Assembly: GCA_903838055.1 (NCBI GenBank)
Contig: CAILWV010000064.1
Coordinates: 1 to 37,052 of the forward strand
Direction of reading: 5' to 3'
DNA length: 37,052 bases
DNA from: an uncultured Bacteroidota bacterium
GTDB lineage: Bacteria > Bacteroidota > Bacteroidia > Flavobacteriales > Flavobacteriaceae
The notes under the pieces were generated by a model. The model saw nothing but the letters and a program-made list of their open reading frames with translations, ran no database searches and was not told the DNA's origin. This document shows, piece by piece, positions 16,203 to 25,589 of this stretch. The first letter of the stretch is position 1, and every line of letters starts with the position of its first letter. The translations under genes and the position numbers were made by a program.

Positions 16203-16231
16203 AAAAAAAACGGCTTACTTCTGTAAGCCGT
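16203..16231 (-). terminator. Terminator after the aminopeptidase P gene
   Basis: ACGGCTTAC (16210-16218) pairs perfectly with GTAAGCCGT (16223-16231) around a 4-nt loop and runs into eight T on the minus strand, about 33 nt past the stop codon. Confidence 0.88.
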
Positions 16232-16263
16232 CTATTTTCATTTGTCTTTATTCTTATCTAAAT

Positions 16264-17556
16264 TTAAGAATTCATCAAACTCTCAATTTCTTCCACCTCA
16301 ATCGGAATGTTTCGCATCAAGTTAAAAGCTTCCCCTTTTTCTTGAATTACCATATCGTCTTCAATACGGATACCGAAACCTTCAGCCGGAATATAAATTC
16401 CAGGTTCTACCGTGAATACCATATTTGCTTGCATAGGCTCATGCAACAATCCATAATCGTGGGTGTCTAATCCCATATGATGTGACGTTCCATGCATGAA
16501 GTATTTTTTATAGGCTGGCCAATCTGGATTTTCATTTTGCACATCGGCTTTATCAATTAACCCCAAACCTAAAAGTTCAGAAGTCATTATTTTTCCTACT
16601 TCAACATGGTATTGTTTCCATAGTGTTCCTGGAACCAACATTTTAGTTGCTTCGTTTTTCACTCTTAAAACAGCATTATAAACCTCTTTTTGCCTATCAC
16701 TAAAACGTCCCGAAACGGGAACCATTCTAGTCATATCACTAGAATAATTAGCATATTCAGCTCCAACATCTAGCAATAATAAATCACCCGCATGACATTG
16801 TTGGTTGTTTTCAATGTAATGCAACACATTAGCATTGTTTCCCGATGCAATTATTGGTGTGTAAGCAAAACCTTTAGATCTATTTCTAAGAAATTCATGC
16901 GCAAATTCTGCTTCAATTTCATATTCCATTACGTTTGGTTTCACAAAATTTAGAATTCTGCGGTATCCTTTTTCAGTAATATCACACGCTTTTTGAATCA
17001 AATCTATCTCTTCACTTTCTTTTATAGATCGAATGCGTTGCAAAATTGGATTTGATTTTTCCACTTTGTGCGCTGGGTAATTTTCTTTCCACCATTTAAT
17101 AAATCGAGCTTCGCGTGTTTCTGTTTCAATTGTGGCACGGTAATGCTCATTAGTATTTATATAAATTGTGTCAGCATAGGTCATAATTTCCTTTAAGGTT
17201 TTATGAAAATCTTGTAACCATATTACTGTTTTTACTCCCGAAACTTCGAATGCACGTTCTTTAGTTAGTTTTTCTCCTTCCCAAACTGCAATATGTTCGT
17301 TGGTTTCTTTTAAGAAAAGAATTTCCTTCAAAGTATCATATGGTGCATCTGGAAAAAGCAACAAAATACTTTCTTCTTGATCTACTCCCGATAAATAAAA
17401 GATATCGCGGTGTTGTGCAAATGGCAAAGTACTGTCGGCTGAAACCGGATAAATATCATTTGAATTAAAAACAGCTACACTATTAGGTTTCATTTTTGCC
17501 GTAAATTTTGCTCTATTTTTAATAAACAAATCGCGGTCTATTTGATGGTATTTCAT
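16264..17556 (-). CDS. pepP: Aminopeptidase P family metallopeptidase (M24B)
   Basis: A 430-residue cytosolic peptidase that should remove N-terminal residues preceding proline. An N-terminal creatinase-like domain (about 1-170) is followed by the pita-bread catalytic domain. The five dinuclear metal ligands are visible: D263 (LLLDVGAEY), D274 (YSSDMTR), H359 (HGTSHHMGLDTHD), E384 (FTVEPGIY) and E399 (GIRIEDD). Length matches E. coli PepP. The start MKYHQIDRDLF matches the family N-terminus. A TAnnTTTG match on the minus strand (TAAATTTG, 17576-17583) lies 20 nt before the start and probably serves as its promoter. It is transcribed divergently from the operon starting at 17673. Confidence 0.92.
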   Translation of the reverse strand: MKYHQIDRDLFIKNRAKFTAKMKPNSVAVFNSNDIYPVSADSTLPFAQHRDIFYLSGVDQEESILLLFPDAPYDTLKEILFLKETNEHIAVWEGEKLTKERAFEVSGVKTVIWLQDFHKTLKEIMTYADTIYINTNEHYRATIETETREARFIKWWKENYPAHKVEKSNPILQRIRSIKESEEIDLIQKACDITEKGYRRILNFVKPNVMEYEIEAEFAHEFLRNRSKGFAYTPIIASGNNANVLHYIENNQQCHAGDLLLLDVGAEYANYSSDMTRMVPVSGRFSDRQKEVYNAVLRVKNEATKMLVPGTLWKQYHVEVGKIMTSELLGLGLIDKADVQNENPDWPAYKKYFMHGTSHHMGLDTHDYGLLHEPMQANMVFTVEPGIYIPAEGFGIRIEDDMVIQEKGEAFNLMRNIPIEVEEIESLMNS

Positions 17557-17672
17557 TTTTATTAATTTATAAGTTCAAATTTAGAAAGATAAATGTTAAT
17601 AGTTGTTAAATGCGCAATAAAAAAGTACAATGTTTTAGTGTTTTTTTATCTTTATCAAATAAAATTATAAAA

Positions 17673-18284
17673 ATGAGAAGATTATCCTTGTTTTTTTTCA
17701 GTCTGTTTTCGATTATTTCTTTATCGCAAACCAAATTAATATCCCATAAAAGCCATAGCGGGACTACTGCAAATTTCAGAATTGCATTAGATGAAAATTT
17801 ATTTGATATTGGAGATTCCAATCTTGGGGATGTGCCTTATAGAGAAGTTAAAAATGCAAAACTAGATACTGTAATTTATATTTCTAAAGGAAAATCGGTA
17901 ATGATAACTAGCGAATATTGTAAAATTGAAAATAGATATGACAGAATAAATGAGGACAAATCATTAGGCGACTTCTGGAAAAAAGGGACCGATACCGTTT
18001 TTAATCATCCATTATTTTCTAAAAAACATTCGCTTGACAGTATTAAAGATGTCTTAAAAAAGCAATTCCATTTTAAAAACGATATTGATAATGTTATATT
18101 TATAGGGTTTGACAATAAATCAGAGAAACATAGAAAGAAAAAATCAGAAACAATTTTGAACACAGATTCCAATACAGATTTTCCAACGAAACCTTTTTTA
18201 ATTTTATGCCTTATACTACTTTCAACTATTGTAGTATATTTCACTTGGAAAACGGCAACTTATAAAACTTTAATTTCCAATTAA
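17673..18284 (+). CDS. Unknown exported protein with C-terminal membrane anchor
   Basis: A protein of 203 residues from the chosen start; I do not recognise the family. It has an N-terminal signal peptide (MRRLSLFFFSLFSIISLSQ) and a soluble mixed alpha/beta region. A hydrophobic segment near the C-terminus (FLILCLILLSTIVVYFTW) is followed by a short polar tail, suggesting a periplasmic domain anchored in the inner membrane. The open frame extends 21 codons upstream to 17610, but those codons (MRNKKVQCF...) would bury the signal peptide, so 17673 is preferred. The stop codon overlaps the next ATG by one base (TAATG), which indicates translational coupling with the DoxX-like protein. Confidence 0.7.
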   Translation: MRRLSLFFFSLFSIISLSQTKLISHKSHSGTTANFRIALDENLFDIGDSNLGDVPYREVKNAKLDTVIYISKGKSVMITSEYCKIENRYDRINEDKSLGDFWKKGTDTVFNHPLFSKKHSLDSIKDVLKKQFHFKNDIDNVIFIGFDNKSEKHRKKKSETILNTDSNTDFPTKPFLILCLILLSTIVVYFTWKTATYKTLISN

Positions 18285-19477
18285 TGAAAAGTTTTTTTGA
18301 AAAAAGTTGTGCCTTGTTTTTTGTTTTTGGATTTCTATTTATTCCGATAACATTAAACGGAAAAGATTGGCAATTTCAACTTACAAAATTTATTTTTTCT
18401 AGACCAATTGCAATTATTGAAAGACTTTTTTTCCCAGAAGCATTGCATAAAATTGATTTCTCTTCGGACACAATTGCATTAAATTTACTATTGTTATTAT
18501 TGTTTTTACTTGCAATGATAGCCCTACTCCTATTGAATTTTTTAAAAATAAAAACCGACAATATCATTACTTTTTCTAGAGTTATTTCTTGTTATTATAT
18601 TGGTCTTATTCTTTTAAGCTATGGTTTTGATAAGGTTTTTAAAGCACAATTTTATTTGCCAGAACCTAACATATTATATACTCCCTTTGGCAATTTATCT
18701 AAAGATATTTTATATTGGAGTACTATTGGAACCTCCCGTAATTACTCCGTTTCCCTCGGAATTATTGAGGTTATTACTGCAATATTAATTCTCATTAATA
18801 GCGCGCGGATTTTAGGGTTGTTAGTTTCGATAGGAGTTCTTATCAATATTATTTTAATCAATTTTGGATTTGATATTTCAGTAAAAACATTTTCTGTTTT
18901 CCTTCTTTTGGCTACTTTATTTTCGGTTTATCCAAATTTAAAAAAGCTAATTAGTTTTTTTGTTTTCCAAAAAAATGAAAAATTAATACCAACCAAACAA
19001 TCTATAATAATCAATCCTTTTTTAAAAATTTGGATGAAAACAATTATAGTTGGTTTATTATTTCTTCAGGTATTGTTTCCTTATTTTGAATCTCAAAACT
19101 TTAATGATGATCTGCAATCACGACCTTTTTTGCATGGTGCTTATCAAGTAAATCAATTCATAGTTAATATGGATACTTTAAAAACTTCTGATTTTCCGAT
19201 ACAGAAAATATTTATTCATAGGAATAATTATATAATTTTTCAGGACAAAAACAATGAAATGACAGATTATCATTTTGAAATTGATACCCTAAAAAAGCAA
19301 TTGCTACTTCAAGATTATAAAAAAAATATTAATTGCGTTAATTATGATTTTGTGAAAAAAGACAGTACTTTTAAACTCAAATTCAAAAACTATTATCTTG
19401 TTTCAAGAGCAATAAATTGGAGAAAATTGCCAGCACTACAAAATCAAACCCATTACACAATAGATCAAATACAATGA
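18284..19477 (+). CDS. DoxX-like multi-pass membrane protein
   Basis: A 397-residue inner membrane protein with about eight hydrophobic segments in the first ~260 residues, then a soluble C-terminal region of ~140 residues. The central part is recognisable as DoxX-like: YYIGLILLSYGFDKVFKAQFYLPEPN followed by LSKDILYWSTIGTSRNYSV (each stretch shortened here in meaning, not in full length claim). DoxX-type proteins are linked to quinone or thiol redox functions, but the role of this subgroup is not established. Its start overlaps the upstream stop by 1 nt and its stop (TGA) overlaps the downstream ChaN-family start (ATGA), so the three genes are a coupled operon. It is AT-rich like its neighbours. 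Confidence 0.75.
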   Translation: MKSFFEKSCALFFVFGFLFIPITLNGKDWQFQLTKFIFSRPIAIIERLFFPEALHKIDFSSDTIALNLLLLLLFLLAMIALLLLNFLKIKTDNIITFSRVISCYYIGLILLSYGFDKVFKAQFYLPEPNILYTPFGNLSKDILYWSTIGTSRNYSVSLGIIEVITAILILINSARILGLLVSIGVLINIILINFGFDISVKTFSVFLLLATLFSVYPNLKKLISFFVFQKNEKLIPTKQSIIINPFLKIWMKTIIVGLLFLQVLFPYFESQNFNDDLQSRPFLHGAYQVNQFIVNMDTLKTSDFPIQKIFIHRNNYIIFQDKNNEMTDYHFEIDTLKKQLLLQDYKKNINCVNYDFVKKDSTFKLKFKNYYLVSRAINWRKLPALQNQTHYTIDQIQ

Positions 19478-20322
19478 AAAAAAGCCTAATTCTTTTACTT
19501 TTCTTTACGATAGTTTCCTTAGCCCAAGACAAAAAAGCATACCAACTTTTTGATAAAAACGGAAAAAAAGTTTCCTATAAAAAGTTATTAAAAGAAACCG
19601 GAGCAGCTCAAGTTGTTTTATTTGGAGAATTTCACAACAATGCTATTTCCCATTGGTTGGAATTAGAATTAACTAAAGATATTGCTAAAAATAAAGAAGT
19701 GGTTCTTGGTGCCGAAATGCTGGAAGCCGACAATCAAAAGCAAGTAAACCAATACCTGAATGGCGATATCAATCAGAAAAAATTAGATTCAACAGCACGA
19801 CTTTGGCCTAACTACAAAACGGATTATAAGCCCTTAGTAGATTTTGCTAAGGAAAATAAATTGCAATTTATAGCAACCAATATTCCTAGGAGATTTGCTT
19901 CTTTGGTTTCTAAAAATGGCTTTGAAGCGCTAGATAAATTAACCGATGAAGAAAAAAATTGGGTTGCACCTTTACCTATTCCTTATGATGCCTCTTTGCC
20001 AGGTTATGTAGAAATGTTAAAGATGATGGGAGAACACACTAGTCCTAACATGCCAAAGGCCCAAGCTATCAAAGACGCTACGATGGCTTACTTTATTAAT
20101 AAAAATTTAAAAGACGGAACGACCTTTATTCATTATAACGGAAGTTACCATTCGGATAATTTTGAAGCCATTAGTTGGTACTTGAAAACCTACCATCCAA
20201 ACATCAAAATAGTAACAATATCATCGGTAGAACAAAAAGAAGTAACTAAATTAGAAACTGAAAACCACAATAAAGCTAACTTTATTATCGTTATAGATGA
20301 AGATGTAACAAAAACCTATTAA
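19474..20322 (+). CDS. ChaN-family (haem/Tiki superfamily) exported protein
   Basis: A protein of 282 residues from the chosen start. It has a cleavable signal peptide (MKKSLILLLFFTIVSLAQ) without a lipobox. The ChaN pattern is clear: VVLFGEFHNNAISHW with E52 and H54, then GAEMLEADNQKQVNQYL, and near the C-terminus HYNGSYHSDN. ChaN-like proteins are extracytoplasmic; Campylobacter ChaN binds haem, and the wider Tiki/TraB-like superfamily includes metalloproteases, so haem binding or proteolysis are both possible. The frame is open upstream to 19417, but that overlaps the preceding gene by 61 nt; the ATG at 19474 gives the signal peptide and a 4-nt ATGA overlap, so it is preferred. It is the last gene of the coupled three-gene unit. 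Confidence 0.85.
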   Translation: MKKSLILLLFFTIVSLAQDKKAYQLFDKNGKKVSYKKLLKETGAAQVVLFGEFHNNAISHWLELELTKDIAKNKEVVLGAEMLEADNQKQVNQYLNGDINQKKLDSTARLWPNYKTDYKPLVDFAKENKLQFIATNIPRRFASLVSKNGFEALDKLTDEEKNWVAPLPIPYDASLPGYVEMLKMMGEHTSPNMPKAQAIKDATMAYFINKNLKDGTTFIHYNGSYHSDNFEAISWYLKTYHPNIKIVTISSVEQKEVTKLETENHNKANFIIVIDEDVTKTY

Positions 20323-20389
20323 ATTCGTCAAATAATTTTTTAGAATTTGTTTTTAAAATGATATCTATAAATATTGTAATCCTGTCTTT

Positions 20390-21262
20390 ATGAAAAAATT
20401 ACTTTTATTTGCTATTGTATTAGGAGTCAGTTTCTCTATTTTTTCATGTGAAGATATAGATGACAAGCCTATAGAACCAATGTTGATCGTGAAATTTAAA
20501 TTTGATCCAACGCAAGAACGATTAAATAATTTTGGATTGCCGACTACAGTTCCTACCGGTCATGGAGCCCAATCTCCAATTTTCAATACGATTTCTTCTC
20601 ATTATGTAGAATTGGCGCCCGATGCAAACACACAATTAGGAGCAGGAACCATTTTATATCATGCTCCCGAAACTACCCTTGGTGGTGCAAATGCAATTGA
20701 TTTTAGCCAATCTAAAATTGTTGCTGAAGGGGAAACCTTTATAGAAATTCCATTAAAAAAAATAGTTTCTGGCAATTATCAATGGTTAAGAGTTTCGTTA
20801 TCTTATCAAAATTATCAAATAAGTGTTAGACATTCCGGACAAGATTACCAAGGAACTTTGGCTAGTTTTGTAGGGTTCAATACCTATATAAGTTCTCATT
20901 CTATTGGCAATGCATTTTTTCAAGTAGATGGAAACAGAGCGCAAGGATACTGGGCATTTGCCTTAAACGATTTGCCTTATTCTACCTCAGGGCAAGCACC
21001 CGCAAATGCTACCACAGTTCCTAACCCAATTGCGGCAACGTCTCCAATTCCAGCCGGATCTTGTGTAGTAACTGGAAAATTTGCAACGCCATTGGCAATT
21101 ACAGGCTATGAAAAAAAGAATATTGTGGTAACAGTTTCACTTTCTACCAATAATAGTTTTGAATGGATTGACCTAAACAATGACGGAAAATACGAACCAT
21201 CAGCTGGAGAAACTGTCGTAGACATGGGATTGCGTGGATTAGTTCCTTCGTATGAAAATTAG
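20390..21262 (+). CDS. Conserved lipoprotein of unknown function
   Basis: A 290-residue lipoprotein. The signal peptide ends in SIFSC with the lipid-attachment Cys at residue 20. The remainder is beta-rich with no recognised enzyme motif. Near the C-terminus, DLNNDGKYEPSAGE resembles a calcium-binding aspartate loop. Residue composition and fold hints are those of secreted Bacteroidota proteins, but I cannot name a family with certainty. The gene follows the ChaN-family gene by 67 nt with no obvious terminator between, so it may belong to the same transcript. After its stop, 160 nt lead to the sdhC promoter. Confidence 0.65.
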   Translation: MKKLLLFAIVLGVSFSIFSCEDIDDKPIEPMLIVKFKFDPTQERLNNFGLPTTVPTGHGAQSPIFNTISSHYVELAPDANTQLGAGTILYHAPETTLGGANAIDFSQSKIVAEGETFIEIPLKKIVSGNYQWLRVSLSYQNYQISVRHSGQDYQGTLASFVGFNTYISSHSIGNAFFQVDGNRAQGYWAFALNDLPYSTSGQAPANATTVPNPIAATSPIPAGSCVVTGKFATPLAITGYEKKNIVVTVSLSTNNSFEWIDLNNDGKYEPSAGETVVDMGLRGLVPSYEN

Positions 21263-21363
21263 TTTTGTTTAACCAATCCACTCTAAAATTGTCCTTTTCA
21301 CTACTTTGTCAATCAACAACTGTTAAACGCACTTTAAACTGATTATAAATTATTGCGAAAAGG

Positions 21364-21394
21364 TTGTAGTATATTTGAAATTGCTGTATTTTTG
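21364..21394 (+). promoter_or_regulatory. Promoter of the sdh operon
   Basis: TTG (21364-21366) and TATTTTTG (21387-21394) are separated by 20 nt, matching the flavobacterial -33/-7 arrangement. The predicted transcript starts about 25 nt before the sdhC ATG. A second TAnnTTTG match (TATATTTG, 21370-21377) lies just upstream but lacks a well-spaced TTG. Confidence 0.65.
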
Positions 21395-21424
21395 TTTGAT
21401 TTTTATAAATAAATTAATACAACT

Positions 21425-22093
21425 ATGGCAAAATCCACATTTTTGAGTTCTTCCATTGCAAAGAAAGTCGCAATGGCACTCTCGGGACTCTTTTTGATTA
21501 CCTTTTTAGCACTTCACTTTTTTATAAATCTAACCTCTGTTTTTAGCAAAGATGTTTTTAATGCTTGTTCTCATTTTATGGGCTACAATCCGTTAATTCA
21601 ATTTGTGATGCAACCTATTCTTGTTGCAGGAGTAGTTTTCCATTTTGTTATGGGAATGGTGTTAGAAGTAAAAAATAATAAGGCAAGACCTATTGCTTAT
21701 GCAAAATACAACGGAGCAGCAAATGCTTCTTGGGCTTCTAGAAATATGATTATTTCAGGGCTTGTTGTTTTAGCATTTTTAGGATTACACATGTACGATT
21801 TTTGGTTTCAAGAAATCATGTACAAATATGTAGATGTAAATCCGGTTGAACCAACAAGATACTATGGTGAGTTGGTTGCGAAATTTGAAAACCCAATCCG
21901 TACAGGCTTGTATTGTTTAGCGTTTTTATTGCTTTCTATACACTTATGGCATGGTTTCAGTTCTGCTTTTCAATCGGTAGGATTTAACAATAAATTTTCT
22001 AAAGGAGTTCAAAAACTAGGATATGCTTTTGCAATTGTAGTTCCTTTCGGATTTATTTTCATTGCTTTATTCCATCATTTTTTAAAAAATTAA
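21425..22093 (+). CDS. sdhC: Succinate dehydrogenase cytochrome b subunit
   Basis: A 222-residue integral membrane subunit that anchors complex II and carries haem b and the menaquinone site. It has five hydrophobic segments, as in the single-anchor (type B) enzymes of Wolinella and Bacillus. Histidines inside membrane segments (H31, H73, H122, H173/H176) are candidate ligands for two haems. The order anchor-flavoprotein-iron/sulfur (C-A-B) and a single anchor subunit are usual in Bacteroidota. It is the first gene of the operon, with sdhA starting 12 nt after its stop. Confidence 0.93.
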   Translation: MAKSTFLSSSIAKKVAMALSGLFLITFLALHFFINLTSVFSKDVFNACSHFMGYNPLIQFVMQPILVAGVVFHFVMGMVLEVKNNKARPIAYAKYNGAANASWASRNMIISGLVVLAFLGLHMYDFWFQEIMYKYVDVNPVEPTRYYGELVAKFENPIRTGLYCLAFLLLSIHLWHGFSSAFQSVGFNNKFSKGVQKLGYAFAIVVPFGFIFIALFHHFLKN

Positions 22094-22105
22094 TATTACA
22101 GTATA

Positions 22106-24115
22106 ATGATATTAGATTCAAAAATACCAGAAGGACACATTTCTCAGAAATGGACAGATTATAAAGACCACTTAAAATTGGTTGCCCCTAATAATAGACC
22201 AAAAATTGATATTATTGTTGTAGGTACAGGATTAGCTGGAGCTTCGGCGGCAGCTTCTCTTGGAGAGATGGGGTACAATGTTAAGGCATTTTGTTTCCAA
22301 GATTCTCCTCGCCGTGCACACTCTATTGCAGCTCAAGGTGGAATAAATGCAGCGAAAAATTATCAAAATGACGGAGATAGTATCTTCCGTTTGTTTTATG
22401 ACACTATTAAAGGTGGAGATTACAGAGCTCGTGAAGCAAACGTGCATCGTTTAGCAGAAGTTTCTGGAAACATCATCGACCAATGTGTGGCTCAAGGTGT
22501 TCCTTTTGCAAGAGATTATGGAGGATTACTAGACAACCGTTCATTTGGTGGAACACAAGTACAACGTACTTTTTATGCTGCTGGTCAAACAGGACAACAA
22601 TTATTATTAGGAGCTTATTCTGCTTTATCAAGACAAATTGGATTAGGACGCGTTAAAATGTTCAACCGTCACGAAATGTTAGATTTAGTTAAAGTAGATG
22701 GAAAAGCACGCGGAATAATAGCACGAAACTTAGTTACTGGAGAATTAGAAAGACATTCTGCACATGCTGTCGTTATTGCTTCTGGAGGATACGGAAACGT
22801 TTATTTCTTATCTACAAATGCAATGGGAAGTAATGTAACTGCAGGATGGAAAGTTCACAAACAAGGAGCTTTATTTGCTAACCCTTGCTTTGTACAAATT
22901 CACCCAACGTGTATTCCAGTTCACGGAACAAATCAGGCAAAACTGACTTTAATGTCGGAATCTTTACGTAATTCAGGTCGTATTTGGGTCCCAAAAATTA
23001 AAGAAGATGCAGAAGCAATTCGTGCAGGTAAATTAAAACCAACTCAAATTGCAGAAGAAAATAGAGATTATTACTTAGAAAGAAAATATCCAGCTTTCGG
23101 AAATTTAGTGCCTCGTGATGTTGCATCAAGAGCTGCAAAAGAAGTATGCGATGAAGGTCACGGAATAGAAGCGAACGATACTAATGAAGGTGTTTACTTA
23201 GATTTCTCTACAGAAATTCAAAATAAAGGAAAACAAACTGCATACGCTAAAGGAAATCATAATCCAACTCCAGAAGAAATTACTGCATTAGGAAAACAAT
23301 GGTTGGAGGAAAAATATGGTAACTTATTTACTATGTATCAAAAGATTACTGATGAAAATCCGTATGAAACTCCAATGAAAATTTATCCAGCAGTGCACTA
23401 CACAATGGGTGGTGTTTGGGTAGACTATAACCTTCAGTCTACTATTCCAGGCTGTTTCGTAGCAGGGGAAGCTAATTTCTCTGATCACGGAGCTAACCGT
23501 CTTGGAGCTTCTGCTTTAATGCAAGGTTTAGCAGATGGTTATTTTGTGTTGCCATACACCGTTTCTAATTATTTGGCAGATGAAATCAGAACTGGGAAAA
23601 TCTCTACTGAAACTCAAGAATTTGCGGACGCAGAAAATAGAGTTAAAGAAGCAATTACTATGTTCTTAAATAATAAAGGTTCTAAATCTGTGGATCATTT
23701 TCACAAACGTTTGGGATTAATTATGTGGAATAAAGTTGGAATGGGTAGAAATGAAGCAGGCTTAAAAGAAGCTATTGCCGAAATTGCTGCTCTTAAAGAA
23801 GAATTCTACAAAGAAGTAAATGTACCAGGAAGCGCAGATGAGTTTAACCCTCAATTAGAAAAAGCACTTCGTGTTGCCGATTTTATTGATTTAGGACAAT
23901 TAATGGCAATGGATGCATTACAACGAAATGAATCTTGTGGAGGTCACTTCCGTGAAGAATATCAAGATTCTGAAGGAGAAACACTTCGTGATGATGAAAA
24001 CTTCTCTTTTGTAGGTGCTTGGGAATACAAAGGCAACGACATCAGCAAAGAAGAACTTCATAAAGAAGAATTAAAATACGAGTTTATCAAAATTGCAGCT
24101 AGAAATTACAAATAG
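22106..24115 (+). CDS. sdhA: Succinate dehydrogenase/fumarate reductase flavoprotein subunit
   Basis: A 669-residue catalytic subunit that oxidises succinate to fumarate in the TCA cycle and passes electrons to SdhB. The FAD-binding motif GTGLAG lies at 40-45, and the covalent-FAD histidine is H72 in [11 protein letters not shown]. The active-site region [15 protein letters not shown] and the C-terminal FAD/active-site segment [20 protein letters not shown] are intact. Length agrees with the long Bacteroidota/Wolinella form. In most relatives sdhB would follow directly; here a nucleotidyltransferase/HEPN pair intervenes, starting 76 nt after the sdhA stop, so sdhB is 705 nt away. Confidence 0.95.
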   Translation: MILDSKIPEGHISQKWTDYKDHLKLVAPNNRPKIDIIVVGTGLAGASAAASLGEMGYNVKAFCFQDSPRRAHSIAAQGGINAAKNYQNDGDSIFRLFYDTIKGGDYRAREANVHRLAEVSGNIIDQCVAQGVPFARDYGGLLDNRSFGGTQVQRTFYAAGQTGQQLLLGAYSALSRQIGLGRVKMFNRHEMLDLVKVDGKARGIIARNLVTGELERHSAHAVVIASGGYGNVYFLSTNAMGSNVTAGWKVHKQGALFANPCFVQIHPTCIPVHGTNQAKLTLMSESLRNSGRIWVPKIKEDAEAIRAGKLKPTQIAEENRDYYLERKYPAFGNLVPRDVASRAAKEVCDEGHGIEANDTNEGVYLDFSTEIQNKGKQTAYAKGNHNPTPEEITALGKQWLEEKYGNLFTMYQKITDENPYETPMKIYPAVHYTMGGVWVDYNLQSTIPGCFVAGEANFSDHGANRLGASALMQGLADGYFVLPYTVSNYLADEIRTGKISTETQEFADAENRVKEAITMFLNNKGSKSVDHFHKRLGLIMWNKVGMGRNEAGLKEAIAEIAALKEEFYKEVNVPGSADEFNPQLEKALRVADFIDLGQLMAMDALQRNESCGGHFREEYQDSEGETLRDDENFSFVGAWEYKGNDISKEELHKEELKYEFIKIAARNYK

Positions 24116-24191
24116 TAGTTTGCGAAATTGAATTAATCGGATATAAATATCTTAATGTAAATAGGTTTTGGCAGATTTCTAAAAGATTTAA

Positions 24192-24482
24192 ATGAAAACG
24201 CAAAAGTACATAAAAACAAAGCTAACCGAACTAAAGCCAATTTTGCAGCAGAAATATCCTGTTGCAGCAATTGCTTTGTTTGGTTCGTATGCCAGAAATG
24301 AGCAAACAGAAGATAGCGATGTAGATGTTATGATTGAGTTGAATGGAAAAATGGGAATAGAATTTTTTAGAATGGCTAATGAAATTGAAGATTATTTAGG
24401 AATAAAAACCGATGTAGCTTCAAAAAACGGAATAAAGCCAAGATATTTTGAATTTATTAAACCCGATTTAATTTATGTCTAA
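24192..24482 (+). CDS. mntA: MNT-type minimal nucleotidyltransferase (antitoxin)
   Basis: A 96-residue protein with the minimal nucleotidyltransferase signature GSx10DxD: G31-S32 in LFGSYARNE, then D43 and D45 in DSDVDVM, with a further acidic residue at D73 (KTDVAS). In characterised MntA/HepT pairs this protein adds AMP to the HEPN toxin and neutralises it (established for the Shewanella pair). Length is standard. It overlaps the following HEPN gene by 8 nt. Both lie in the same direction as, and inside, the sdh operon. Confidence 0.88.
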   Translation: MKTQKYIKTKLTELKPILQQKYPVAAIALFGSYARNEQTEDSDVDVMIELNGKMGIEFFRMANEIEDYLGIKTDVASKNGIKPRYFEFIKPDLIYV

Positions 24483-24819
24483 ACGAGATTTAAAATTATT
24501 ACTGCAAGACATTCAGGAATGCACTCAAAGAATTCAAGAATATACCAAAGGTTATTCTTTTGATGATTTTGAAAATGACAGAAAAACAGTTGATGCGGTT
24601 ATTCGTAATTTTGAAATCATTGGCGAAGCAAGTTCAAACATTGATAAGGATTTTAAAACTAAAAACCCTCAAATATTTTGGGAAGACATGAAAAACCTTA
24701 GAAATCGAATGATACACGATTATACAGGGGTAGATTATGAAATAGTCTGGGAAATTATCACTAAATTTTTAGACGAATTGGAATTTCAAATAGATAATTT
24801 AATTAAAGAAATAGAATAA
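24475..24819 (+). CDS. hepT: HepT-like HEPN-domain toxin (DUF86)
   Basis: A 114-residue all-helical protein with the HEPN ribonuclease motif Rx4HxY: R76, H81 and Y83 in [15 protein letters not shown] toxins of this type cleave RNA and are held in check by AMP addition to the motif tyrosine by the partner MntA. The gene starts inside mntA (8-nt overlap) and ends one base before the sdhB ATG, so translation of sdhB may be coupled to it. All key residues are present, so the pair appears intact. Confidence 0.88.
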   Translation: MSKRDLKLLLQDIQECTQRIQEYTKGYSFDDFENDRKTVDAVIRNFEIIGEASSNIDKDFKTKNPQIFWEDMKNLRNRMIHDYTGVDYEIVWEIITKFLDELEFQIDNLIKEIE

Positions 24820-24820
24820 A

Positions 24821-25582
24821 ATGAGTACAGCAAAAAACATCAATATTACCCTTAAAATTTGGCGTCAAAAGAACTCCAAAGCTAAAGGAAATTTAGAGAC
24901 TTATAAATTAGATAATGTTTCTACAGCAAGTTCATTTTTGGAAATGTTAGACCAATTGAACGAGCAATTAATTAATGACAAAATTGAACCTATTGCATTT
25001 GATCACGATTGTCGTGAAGGAATTTGCGGAATGTGTTCTCTTTACATAAACGGTCGTGCTCACGGACCAGATACAGGAATAACAACTTGTCAATTGCACA
25101 TGAGAATGTTTAGCGATGGCGATACTATTTTTGTAGAACCATGGAGAAGTACTGCTTTTCCAGTTATCAAAGATTTAGTGGTAGATAGAAGTGCTTTTGA
25201 TAGAATTCAGCAAGCAGGTGGATTTGTATCGGTAAATACTTCTGGTAAAACTATTGATGCTAATTCAACTCCTATTCCAAAAGATGATGCTGACAAAGCT
25301 TTTGAAGCTGCTGCGTGTATTGGTTGTGGCGCTTGTGTTGCTACCTGCAAAAATGGATCCGCTATGTTATTCGTTGGTGCTAAAGTATCTCAATATGCAT
25401 TATTACCGCAAGGTAAAGTAGAAGCTACAAACAGAGTTTTAAATATGGTGCGTCAAATGGACGAAGAAGGATTTGGAAATTGTACCAATACAGGAGCATG
25501 TGAAGTAGAATGCCCTAAAGGAATTTCATTAGAAAACATTGCTCGTATGAATAGAGAATATTTATCAGCAAGCCTTAAATAA
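24821..25582 (+). CDS. sdhB: Succinate dehydrogenase iron-sulfur subunit
   Basis: A 253-residue electron-transfer subunit carrying three clusters. The [2Fe-2S] ligands are C64, C69, C72 and C90 ([10 protein letters not shown] ... TTC). The second group is C166, C169, C172 and C176 ([11 protein letters not shown]), and the third is C221, C227 and C231 ([14 protein letters not shown]). Together with the shared last cysteines of the ferredoxin fold these supply the [4Fe-4S] and [3Fe-4S] centres. All cysteines are present, so the enzyme should be functional despite the inserted toxin-antitoxin genes. Its ATG follows the hepT stop by one base. Confidence 0.95.
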   Translation: MSTAKNINITLKIWRQKNSKAKGNLETYKLDNVSTASSFLEMLDQLNEQLINDKIEPIAFDHDCREGICGMCSLYINGRAHGPDTGITTCQLHMRMFSDGDTIFVEPWRSTAFPVIKDLVVDRSAFDRIQQAGGFVSVNTSGKTIDANSTPIPKDDADKAFEAAACIGCGACVATCKNGSAMLFVGAKVSQYALLPQGKVEATNRVLNMVRQMDEEGFGNCTNTGACEVECPKGISLENIARMNREYLSASLK

Positions 25583-25589
25583 TAATAGT

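Noticed and set aside
17594..17609. Pair of TGTTAA hexamers between the aminopeptidase P gene and the 17673 operon as another PHO-like box.
   Set aside because: Their spacing is 10 nt, not 11, and there is no third box in phase; in such AT-rich DNA this is likely chance.
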